The notes under the pieces: model-generated
Told to the model about the DNA's origin: nothing
What the model saw: only the letters and a program-made list of their open reading frames with translations
Database searches by the model: none
Assembly (NCBI GenBank): GCA_019634625.1
Contig: JAHCBA010000049.1
Span: forward strand, 1 to 44,504
Reading direction: 5' to 3'
DNA length: 44,504 bases
Source of the DNA: Verrucomicrobiia bacterium
Lineage (GTDB): Bacteria; Verrucomicrobiota; Verrucomicrobiia; Limisphaerales; CAIMTB01
Translations under genes and position numbers: made by a program
Shown: positions 8,123-15,169 of the stretch, piece after piece
How positions within the stretch are numbered: position 1 is the first letter of the stretch
Layout: each line of letters opens with the position of its first letter

Positions 8123-11100
8123 TCATGGAATGAACTGAAACTCCTTCGCCACCCAAAGCGCATGGCAGAATTCCCCCCACGCCGTCGTCCCGTCCTCCCC
8201 CGAATCCTCCAGGCCGCCTGCCAGATACTCCCGCGCCAGGGCCCATTCCTCCGCATCGGGCGACCGCCCGTACGCCTCCCGATATGCCCGGTCCACCCGC
8301 GCCTCCCACCCCCCGGCCACCTCGCGGGCCAGCCGGTCCGCCCAACGTCGCGCCTCTTCGACCACCATCGGATCGTTCATCAGGGCCAGCGCCTGCGCCG
8401 GCACGTTCGAAACCGACCGCCATCCCACCGTCGTCGCCGGCACCGGCGTGTCGAACACCAGCAGAAAGGGCGAAGGAAAATTCCGTCGCACCTCCAAATA
8501 CAGGCTCCGCCGCCCCTCCCCGTCCAGCGGTCCGCTCCGCCCCGGACGTCCCCGCCCCTCCATGAACGGCGTCAGATGAACCGGCACCGGCGGCCCCCCC
8601 AGACTCCGGTCCAGCCGGCCCGACAACGCCAGCATCCCGTCCCGGATCGCCTCCCCTTCCAAACGCCGCACGTGCGCCCGATGCCACCACCGGTTGTCCG
8701 GGTCCGCTTCCTCGGCTGCCGGATCGGTCACGCCACTTCCCGCCTGCCACGCCCGCGACAACACAATCCGCCGGACCAACCGCTTCACCGAGCCCCCCTC
8801 GCTCCGAAACGTGTCCGCCAGCCAGTCCAGCAGTTCCGGATGACTCGGCGCCTCGCCCAGCACCCCGAAGTTGTCCACCGACGCCACCAACCCCCGCCCC
8901 ATCAGGTGCGCCCAAACCCAGTTCGCCATCACACGCCACGTCAACGGATTCTCCCCGTCGGTCAGCGCCTCCGCCAACGCCAGCCGGCCGCTTCCCTCCC
9001 CGTACGCCTCCCGCCCCGGCCCCACCGCCAGCGCTTCCAGAAACCCGCGCGGAACGGTGTCCCCAGGGGTCCGATGATTGCCCCGGATCAGCAGCGCCTC
9101 ATCCCACCCCGTCCCGTCGCTCATGACCCCGGCCAGCACCGGCGCCGTCACCCCCGACTCCAGACGATCCCATGCCTCCTTCCAACCCTCCGGAAACTCC
9201 GGCCGCTTCGCACCCAACACCTCCTCGATCCAACCAACCTCCCCCTCGCTCAACGTCCCCGGCGCGTCCCGCCACCGCCGCAGCAGTCGCAGCACCGCCC
9301 CGCCGTCCGTCGGCCCCGTCCAAACCCCCGTCCCAGGCGGCTCACGATGCGGCGACAGCACCACTTCCCCGACCGCCAGCCAGCCCTCGGCCCCCGCCGT
9401 TCCACCCCCCAGTTCCGAGGCCGGATCCCCCACCCCGAGATCCGAGAATTCCAGATACGCCCGCCGCCCTTTCCATGCCGAGACATCCACCGTCACCCAA
9501 TGCGGTTCCTCGCGGTTCACCGCCCGCCGCAACGACCCGTAAATCGGCGCCCGAATCAGCGTGAATCCCTCGATCACCACCCCGAATCGTGCCCCGCTGC
9601 CCGCCATCCGCACATGGACAAAATCCCGATCCAACACCCGCGTCGTCGAGGTCAGCCGCCCCTGAAACCGGCGCGACAACGAACCGCTGTCCCGCCATCC
9701 CGGACGAACCAGCCGCACCGCGCCATCCCCCTCGAGACGCGGTTGCCCCGCAACCTCCCCATCGGCCGTAAATGCCTCCCCGTCCCCCATCCACCCCTCC
9801 CCGTCCCACCGCGTCTCGCCCTCCCGCACCAGGACTCCGGCCGCGACTCCGGCCGCCACGTCAACCCCAGCCGCCTCCCCGCCCGCCCACGTCTCCAGCA
9901 ACCCGTCGGCCAGCGCCCGGCGCAACGCCTCCCGGGCCTTCACCATCTCCCCCGCCAGCCGGACCCGGCCCGCCGGGTCGTCCACCGCACCCACGGCATA
10001 CCGGGAACTCCCCAGAATCCCCGCCAGCGCGAAGTAGTCCCGCGCCGAAATGGCATCGAACTTGTGATCGTGACATCGGGCGCACGACACCGTCATCCCG
10101 AGGAACGCCTTGGTCACCACGTCGATCTGGTTGTCCACCACCTCGATCTGGTGGTTCCGCACGTCCACCGGCGAATGCACCTGCTGACAGAACCAGTACT
10201 GCAACGTGCCCACCGCCGACTCGTTGATCCCCTCCCCCTCCAGCCAGCGCGGGTCCGGAAGCAGATCCCCCGCGATCTGCTCCCTCACAAACCGCTCGTA
10301 GGGCAGATCCGAATGGAAGGCCCGCACCACGTAGTCCCGATACCGCCATGCCCCCAAAATCGGATAGTCGAACTCGTGCCCCATCGTCTCCGCATAACGC
10401 ACCTTGTCCAGCCAGTGCCTCGCCCAACGCTCCCCGTAATGGGGCGACGCCAGCAACCGGTCCACCACCCGCGCAAACGCCCCTTCCTCCCCATCCCCCA
10501 CAAACGCCTCGACCTCCTCCGGCGTCGGTGGCAACCCCGTCAACATCCACGTCGCCCGCCGAATCAACACCGGACGCGAGGCCGCCGGTCCAGGCTTCAA
10601 CCCCTCCGCTTCCAATCGCGCCAGCACAAACCGGTCAATCTCGCCCCCAGCCCATTCGGGGTCGCTCACCTCCGGCACTTCCGGACGCCGCACCGGATGC
10701 CATGCCCAATGCGCTTCCCGGCGCCCTGCCAGGTCAAATCCCGCCGGCCCCGCCTCCCCGCCCCCAGCCCCTGCCAGCCCCTCAGGCCACGGCGCCCCTT
10801 CCGCCAGCCAGACCCGGAAGTCCTCGATCACCTCGTCCGGCAGACGCGACTTCGGCGGCATCTGCAGATCCGGGTCCTCGTAGGTCAGCGCCTGCCACAA
10901 CGAACTGCGCTCCGGATCGCCCGGCACGATCGCCGGACCCGTCTCGCCGCCCCGCAGCAACCCCTCCAGGCTGTCCACCCGCAACCCGCCCCGCACCCGC
11001 GGCGCCTCGGCACTGTGACAGTCAAAGCAGTGCTCGATCAGCGCCGGCCGGATCCGCCGCTCGAACCGCTCCAGACCAAGCTCGCCCGCCGCCGCAGGAG

Positions 11101-11155
11101 CCAGCGCAACCCCGAGGATCGCTCCCCACCAGCCAGTGCGGGGCGGGCGTGCCAT
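8123..11155 (-). CDS. PSD1 and planctomycete cytochrome C domain-containing protein (DUF1549-DUF1553)
   Basis: A 1010-residue exported protein. The start ATG at 11155 is followed by a signal-like segment (about residues 1-23). The N-terminal PSCyt1 domain has one haem c motif, Cys43-x-x-Cys46-His47 (HCFDCHS), with LRVDSLEGLLRGGETGPAIV and LQMPPKSRLPDEV behind it. DUF1549 follows ([35 protein letters not shown]). It contains a second CxxCH (SCARCHDHKFD) near residue 358. The C-terminal DUF1553 domain includes TWRVMANWVWAHL and [12 protein letters not shown]. It ends KEFQFIP, a common family C-terminus. It probably works with the DUF1501 protein 35 bp downstream. The peroxiredoxin gene lies 8 bp upstream and may be cotranscribed. 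Role unknown; a periplasmic c-type haem protein is inferred. Confidence 0.9.
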   Translation of the reverse strand: MARPPRTGWWGAILGVALAPAAAGELGLERFERRIRPALIEHCFDCHSAEAPRVRGGLRVDSLEGLLRGGETGPAIVPGDPERSSLWQALTYEDPDLQMPPKSRLPDEVIEDFRVWLAEGAPWPEGLAGAGGGEAGPAGFDLAGRREAHWAWHPVRRPEVPEVSDPEWAGGEIDRFVLARLEAEGLKPGPAASRPVLIRRATWMLTGLPPTPEEVEAFVGDGEEGAFARVVDRLLASPHYGERWARHWLDKVRYAETMGHEFDYPILGAWRYRDYVVRAFHSDLPYERFVREQIAGDLLPDPRWLEGEGINESAVGTLQYWFCQQVHSPVDVRNHQIEVVDNQIDVVTKAFLGMTVSCARCHDHKFDAISARDYFALAGILGSSRYAVGAVDDPAGRVRLAGEMVKAREALRRALADGLLETWAGGEAAGVDVAAGVAAGVLVREGETRWDGEGWMGDGEAFTADGEVAGQPRLEGDGAVRLVRPGWRDSGSLSRRFQGRLTSTTRVLDRDFVHVRMAGSGARFGVVIEGFTLIRAPIYGSLRRAVNREEPHWVTVDVSAWKGRRAYLEFSDLGVGDPASELGGGTAGAEGWLAVGEVVLSPHREPPGTGVWTGPTDGGAVLRLLRRWRDAPGTLSEGEVGWIEEVLGAKRPEFPEGWKEAWDRLESGVTAPVLAGVMSDGTGWDEALLIRGNHRTPGDTVPRGFLEALAVGPGREAYGEGSGRLALAEALTDGENPLTWRVMANWVWAHLMGRGLVASVDNFGVLGEAPSHPELLDWLADTFRSEGGSVKRLVRRIVLSRAWQAGSGVTDPAAEEADPDNRWWHRAHVRRLEGEAIRDGMLALSGRLDRSLGGPPVPVHLTPFMEGRGRPGRSGPLDGEGRRSLYLEVRRNFPSPFLLVFDTPVPATTVGWRSVSNVPAQALALMNDPMVVEEARRWADRLAREVAGGWEARVDRAYREAYGRSPDAEEWALAREYLAGGLEDSGEDGTTAWGEFCHALWVAKEFQFIP

Positions 11156-11163
11156 GGGCCTCC

Positions 11164-11643
11164 CTACTTCAACCGCGCCAGCGTCGCCTTGATCGCGGCA
11201 AAGTCCGGCAGGTCCTTCGGGGTCGCCGTCTGTTCCGAGTATTGGACCACCCCGTTGCGATCGATCACGAAGGCCGCCCGCGCCGAGGTGTCCCCGATCC
11301 CCGCCAATCCCTTGAACTCCACCCCGTACGCCCGCGTGGCCTCCTTGTTCAGGTCGCTCACCAGCACGATCCCGATGTTCTCCTTCTGCGCCCAGGCCTC
11401 CTGCGCAAACGGGCTGTCCACGCTGACCCCGATCACCTCCGCGTCCAGCGATCGGTACGCCTCGATCCCCTGGGTCACATCGCACAACTCCGACGTGCAG
11501 ACGCTCGTGAAGGCGAGCGGAAAGAACAACAGCACCGTGTTCTTCTGCCCGAACTGGGCGCTCAACGTCACATCCACCAGTCCCGATGCGTTCTTCGACT
11601 TGAGCGTGAAGTCCGGCGCCTTGGTTCCAATTGCGATAGGCAT
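11164..11643 (-). CDS. Peroxiredoxin (AhpE/PrxQ-like)
   Basis: A 159-residue thiol peroxidase. The peroxidatic cysteine is Cys49 in FPLAFTSVCTSELC. A second cysteine, Cys54, lies five residues later, the spacing of the resolving cysteine in PrxQ/BCP proteins, on an otherwise AhpE-like scaffold. Thioredoxin-fold landmarks are GTKAPDFTL (residue 6), VIGVSVDSPFAQEAWA and AAFVIDRNGVVQY. There is no signal peptide, so it is cytoplasmic. It would reduce H2O2 or organic peroxides with thioredoxin-type electron donors. It sits 8 bp upstream of the haem-containing PSD1 gene and 134 bp downstream of the GYF/CNB gene. Confidence 0.9.
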   Translation of the reverse strand: MPIAIGTKAPDFTLKSKNASGLVDVTLSAQFGQKNTVLLFFPLAFTSVCTSELCDVTQGIEAYRSLDAEVIGVSVDSPFAQEAWAQKENIGIVLVSDLNKEATRAYGVEFKGLAGIGDTSARAAFVIDRNGVVQYSEQTATPKDLPDFAAIKATLARLK

Positions 11644-11777
11644 GTTCTCTTCCCTGATTGTTTTGGTTCCGATCGTGAGTGCCGAGTTTCGGCGCGGTCT
11701 TAATGAGGTGTGGCGGGAACCCTGTCAAACCGGCACCGCACCCGCCCGCCGCGCCCCTCACACCCCCTCCAGTCCCG

Positions 11778-12476
11778 TCATGCCCCGTCCACCTCCCGCC
11801 CCACGGCATCCATGTCCTTCGCCGCCGCCGCCCGCCGGTCCATCATCCGCATCCGTGCCGCCAGCACGCGCGCCATGTTCCACAAAAACCGGTTCGCCGC
11901 CGCCGGCGCCTCCTCGCATACCTTTCGCAAGCCCTCCGCCGTCAGCTTCAAGACCACCACGTCCGTCTCCGCCCGCACATCCGCCGACCTGGGACCCGGA
12001 TCGAACAACGACATCTCCCCGAAGGTGTCCCCCACCTGCAGCGCCATCAGAAACGACTCCGACACCTGCCCCCGCGTGCTGACCCCCACCTTTCCCTGGA
12101 TCACGAAGTACATCGCGTCCCCATGATTCCCCTGCCGCACAATGTGCGTGAAGGGCCGGTACGTTTCCTCGACCGTCGCCCGCGCGAACGGCTCCAGATC
12201 CTCCGGTGACAATTCCGCAAAGGCCCGCAGCCGCGTCAAGGTCCGCGCCGAGACCCCCGCCTTCGCACTCGCCGGCTCCGCCACCTCCTCCCCATCGAAA
12301 ACCGCCTTCAGCGCGCTCACCCCGCCCGCTCGTTGCCACAAATCCCCGGGATCGCTGTGGACCCAGGTGTCCCTCTGCACCCGCCCCTCCCCAATCCACT
12401 CCAGCAAGGTCGCCTCCGGCACCGGCCCGTATATCAGCCGGTCCGACCCGAGTATCCGGTATTCCATCGCACCCAT
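11778..12476 (-). CDS. GYF_2 and cyclic-nucleotide-binding domain protein
   Basis: A 232-residue protein from the ATG at 12476; a second ATG at 12467 would lose three residues. Residues about 2-55 resemble the GYF_2 module (YRILGSDRLIYGPVPEATLLEWI, VQRDTWVHSDP). Residues about 78-190 are a cNMP-binding (CRP-type) beta-barrel with IVRQGNHGDAMYFVIQGKVGV and the phosphate-binding cassette FGEMSLFDPGPRSADVRA, which keeps the Gly-Glu and Arg expected for a nucleotide binder. The C-terminal helix is basic and contains RVLAARMRMMDRR. No DNA-binding helix-turn-helix follows, so it is not a CRP transcription factor. It probably senses a nucleotide and acts through protein contacts. It is divergent from prfB. 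Confidence 0.75.
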   Translation of the reverse strand: MGAMEYRILGSDRLIYGPVPEATLLEWIGEGRVQRDTWVHSDPGDLWQRAGGVSALKAVFDGEEVAEPASAKAGVSARTLTRLRAFAELSPEDLEPFARATVEETYRPFTHIVRQGNHGDAMYFVIQGKVGVSTRGQVSESFLMALQVGDTFGEMSLFDPGPRSADVRAETDVVVLKLTAEGLRKVCEEAPAAANRFLWNMARVLAARMRMMDRRAAAAKDMDAVGREVDGA

Positions 12477-12547
12477 GTAAACCCCAGCTTGCCCCGCCCC
12501 ACCCCGCTGGCGAGCGCAAATCCACAACCCCGCCCGCCGTCCACCCG

Positions 12548-12610
12548 GTGCATCCCCGAGGCGTGGGTGAGGAGGCAGCGAATCGCCAACGGGGGTTCGC
12601 CCTCCCTCAC
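12548..12610 (+). repeat. Truncated MITE-like element (copy C)
   Basis: The first 38 bases or so match the left end of the 161-bp element at 25903: GTGCATCCCCGAGGCG, then GTGAGGAGGCAGCGAATCG. The similarity then stops; a short inverted repeat (GGTGAGG with CCTCACC) closes the segment. It lies in the 176-bp divergent spacer between the GYF/CNB gene and prfB. It looks like a deletion derivative with only one recognisable end. Confidence 0.6.
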
Positions 12611-12652
12611 CATTGCGCCCCACCCCCTCCAGCCCGTACCTTCCCCGCCCTG

Positions 12653-13796
12653 ATGTCCGACAACCTGAAGGAACTTCTCGCCGCCGCCGATGCCCGGGTC
12701 GCCAATCTGCGGAGGTTTCTTTGACGTCCCCAGACAACAGGCCCGCCTCGCCGAAATCGAGGCCCTGATGACCCGGGAAAACTTCTGGGATCAGCGCGAG
12801 CAGGCCCAGAAACTCATCGAGGAAGTCAACGGCATCCGGCGCAAACTCGACCCCATCCTCGCCGCCGAACACCGCGTCCGGGATCACCGCGAAATCTTCG
12901 ACCTCACCGCCGGCGAAGCCCCCGCGGACCAGGCCGCCCTCAACGAGGAGATCATCCGCGAACTCGCCCGCCTCGATTCGGACCTCGATGCCACCGAACT
13001 GACACTCCTCCTCACCGGACCCCACGACGTCCGTCCCGCCATCCTTAGCATCAACGCCGGCGCCGGCGGCACCGAGGCCTGCGACTGGGCCACCATGCTC
13101 TGGCGCATGTACCAGCGCTGGGCCGAACGCCGCGGCTGGACGGTCTCGGTCACCGATATCGTCGAGGACGACGAAAAGCGCGTGAAGAGCGTGACCCTCC
13201 GCCTCGAAGGCGAAAACGCCTACGGCTTCGCCAAGGCCGAACGCGGTGTCCATCGCCTCGTCCGCATCTCCCCCTTCGATGCCAACAAGCGACGCCACAC
13301 CAGCTTCGCCAGCGTGGACGTCATCGCCGAAATCGAACCCGAGGGCGACATCGTCATCCCCCCGGTGGAACTCCATGTCGATACCTACCGCTCCGGCGGC
13401 AAGGGCGGCCAGAACGTCAACAAGGTCGAAACGGCCGTCCGCATCACCCACCTCCCCACCGGCCTCGTCGCCGCCTCCCAAAGCGAACGCTCCCAACACC
13501 AGAACCGAGCCATCGCCATGACCCTCCTCATGGCCAAGCTCTATGCCCTCCGCGAAGATCAAAAACGTTCCGAAATGGAACGGTTCTATGGCGACAAGGG
13601 CAGCATCGGCTGGGGCAACCAGATCCGCAGCTACGTCCTTCAACCCTACCGCCTCGTGAAGGACCTCCGCACCGGCTGCCAGACCAGCAACACCGAGGCC
13701 GTCCTCGATGGCGACCTCGACGAATTCGTCCAGGCCTGGCTCCGCGCCGGCTGCCCCACCCGCCGCCTCACCGGCGTCCGTGACGACGAAGACTGA
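12653..13796 (+). CDS. prfB: Peptide chain release factor 2 (programmed +1 frameshift)
   Basis: RF2 terminates translation at UGA and UAA. The true start is the ATG at 12653. A 23-codon frame runs to an in-frame TGA at 12722-12724, and translation continues in the +1 frame from GAC at 12723, so the coding join is 12653..12721 plus 12723..13796, about 380 residues. The RF2-type tripeptide SPF is in VRISPFDANKRRHTSF, and the catalytic GGQ loop is in SGGKGGQNVNKVETAVRITH. The N-terminal helical domain and RNA-binding core are complete. An in-frame ATG at 12690 gives an ORF without the shift but would lose the conserved N-terminus. trpC begins 15 bp after the stop. Confidence 0.95.
12710..12725 (+). 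promoter_or_regulatory. prfB: prfB autoregulatory frameshift site
   Basis: The sequence CGGAGGTTTCTTTGAC has all parts of the classical RF2 signal: an internal Shine-Dalgarno-like GGAGG at 12711-12715, a 3-nt spacer, the slippery CTT codon at 12719-12721, the TGA stop and a following C. When RF2 is scarce, ribosomes pause at the poor TGA-C context and slip +1, so RF2 controls its own synthesis. The mechanism is established in other bacteria; use here is inferred from the identical layout. Confidence 0.93.
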
Positions 13797-13811
13797 TCCC
13801 GTCACCCGCCC

Positions 13812-14618
13812 ATGGCCACCCACATCCTCGACCGCATCGTCGCCCACAAGCGCACCGAACTCGCCCGCCTCCCCGACCAACCCGTCACCCCGGCCCGCCT
13901 CGACGACGCCCTCCGTGCCCACGGCCCCCGACGCGATTTCGCCGCCGCCCTCCGCGCTCCGCACCGCCCCGGCCTGGCCCTCATCGCGGAGGTCAAGAAA
14001 GCCTCCCCCAGCGCTGGCATCATCCGCCCGGACTTCGACCCCGTCCGCATCGCCACCGACTACCATGCCGCTGGCGCCGACTGCCTTTCTATCCTCACCG
14101 ACGAGTCGTTCTTCCAGGGCTCGCTGGCGTTCCTCCGCGACATTCGCGAATCCGTTCCGCTCCCGCTCCTCCGAAAGGACTTCGTCATCGACGCCCGCCA
14201 GATCCTCGAAGCCATCGAATGGGGAGCCGACGCCGTCCTCCTCATTGTCGCCATCCTCGACGACCGCCGGCTCCGCGACTTCCACCGCCTCGCCACCGAC
14301 GCCGGTCTGGCCGCCCTGGTCGAGGTCCATGACGAGGCCGAACTCGACCGCGCCCTCGCGGCCGAAGCCCGCCTCATCGGCGTCAACAACCGCGACCTCC
14401 GCACCTTCACCGTGGACCTCGCCACCACCGAACGCCTGGCCGCCCGCCTCGAACCCCATCCCGCCCGGCCCAATACGCTGCTCATTGCCGAAAGCGGCAT
14501 CCGCGACCGCGATGACGTCCGCCGCCTCCAACGCGCCGGCGCCGGCGCCATCCTCGTGGGTGAGTCCCTCATGCGCCACACCGACCTCCCCGCCAAGGTC
14601 CGTGAACTGATGGAATAG
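13812..14618 (+). CDS. trpC: Indole-3-glycerol phosphate synthase
   Basis: A 268-residue single-domain (beta/alpha)8 enzyme that closes the indole ring in tryptophan biosynthesis, converting CdRP to indole-3-glycerol phosphate. Landmarks in order: IAEVKKASPSAGIIRPDFDP (about residue 59, with the substrate-binding and catalytic Lys), ILTDESFFQGS, PLLRKDFVIDARQI with the catalytic Lys, LVEVHDEAEL, LIGVNNRDLRTF and the phosphate-binding IAESGIRDRDD and GAILVGESLMR. Length and motifs are complete. No other trp gene is nearby. It follows prfB by 15 bp on the same strand and is probably cotranscribed with it. Confidence 0.95.
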   Translation: MATHILDRIVAHKRTELARLPDQPVTPARLDDALRAHGPRRDFAAALRAPHRPGLALIAEVKKASPSAGIIRPDFDPVRIATDYHAAGADCLSILTDESFFQGSLAFLRDIRESVPLPLLRKDFVIDARQILEAIEWGADAVLLIVAILDDRRLRDFHRLATDAGLAALVEVHDEAELDRALAAEARLIGVNNRDLRTFTVDLATTERLAARLEPHPARPNTLLIAESGIRDRDDVRRLQRAGAGAILVGESLMRHTDLPAKVRELME

Positions 14619-14862
14619 GGCAACGGACTCAAGTCGGCACCTTCACATTCCCTCCGTCGCCGTTCACCAGGTGCATCGCCTCCCGCCATGGGGCATGGAA
14701 ACCGGCAGTCGGGTGCCCACGCTTTAACGTGTCGGGCCCTGGGAGTTGAGCCGGGATCGGAACGATTGCTCCTCCTTGTCTGCAGCCCGAAGGGCGGCCT
14801 TCGTCCGCATCCAGGAAACGGCTTGGACTTGGAATCCCCTTCCTGGAGCCCCCATTCAGTTG

Positions 14863-14883
14863 GTCAGGCTCTATATTGCTGAC
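14863..14883 (+). repeat. 21-bp imperfect palindrome, copy R1
   Basis: Left arm GTCAGGC, six bases TCTATA, right arm TTGCTGAC. The outer five bases on each side (GTCAG and CTGAC) are perfectly complementary. It is followed by ACACCGCGCTTTACCCCGGG, which is shared in part with R2 and R3. Copy R2 lies exactly 160 bp downstream. Confidence 0.7.
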
Positions 14884-15022
14884 ACCGCGCTTTACCCCGG
14901 GACCCAAAGAAACCGATCCGACGGTAAACAGTCATGTGTTCTGTGCCTGGCCTATTACTTCCTTCTCCTTTCGCCTATTCCCGGCGCGGCAGCTCGCTCC
15001 GGCCCTTGTACTAATTTAATTA

Positions 15023-15043
15023 GTCAGGCATTATCTTGCTGAC
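15023..15043 (+). repeat. 21-bp imperfect palindrome, copy R2
   Basis: Left arm GTCAGGC, six bases ATTATC, right arm TTGCTGAC. It is followed by ACACCGCGCTTCGACCCGGC, so the similarity to R1 and R3 extends to about 40 bp. It is preceded by an AT-rich run, TACTAATTTAATTA. Confidence 0.7.
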
Positions 15044-15148
15044 ACCGCGCTTCGACCCGGCACCTCTGCAATCCCACCCGACCCCGGCGGATAAACTATT
15101 CGTAAGTTGTCAAAATTAAGATGCGGGACCCTTTTTATTTGATATCTG

Positions 15149-15169
15149 GTCAATTTTATTGTGCCGGGC
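15149..15169 (-). repeat. 21-bp imperfect palindrome, copy R8 (inverted, diverged)
   Basis: Read on the minus strand: left arm GCCCGGC, six bases ACAATA, right arm AAATTGAC. About 14 of 21 positions match R5 by eye, at the same length. It sits where recognisable PSD1 homology of the broken gene begins. Confidence 0.45.

Larger units (their letters stand above)
14619..15160. other. Noncoding spacer with AT-rich patches and repeats
   Basis: No convincing gene is visible. The left half contains a small imperfect palindrome, CACGCTTTAACGTG, at 14718-14731. The right half is AT-rich relative to the genes and carries the 21-bp palindromes listed separately, plus a degenerate one at 14945-14965 that matches only in its left two-thirds. 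The spacer ends at the truncated 5' end of the broken PSD1 gene. Confidence 0.7.

Noticed and set aside
8093-12082. A 1329-residue plus-strand open frame across the PSD1 and peroxiredoxin genes
   Set aside because: It is antisense to two clear genes; high G+C at codon position three keeps opposite frames open. The translation is Arg/Pro-rich with no recognisable domain.
12690-12725. ATG at 12690 as prfB start
   Set aside because: It would drop the conserved N-terminus and leave the canonical frameshift signal unexplained.
14863-15043. Sigma-54 type -24/-12 promoters in the palindromes (GGC ... TTGC)
   Set aside because: The distance from GG to GC is one base short of the sigma-54 requirement in the best copies, and other copies lack the GC.
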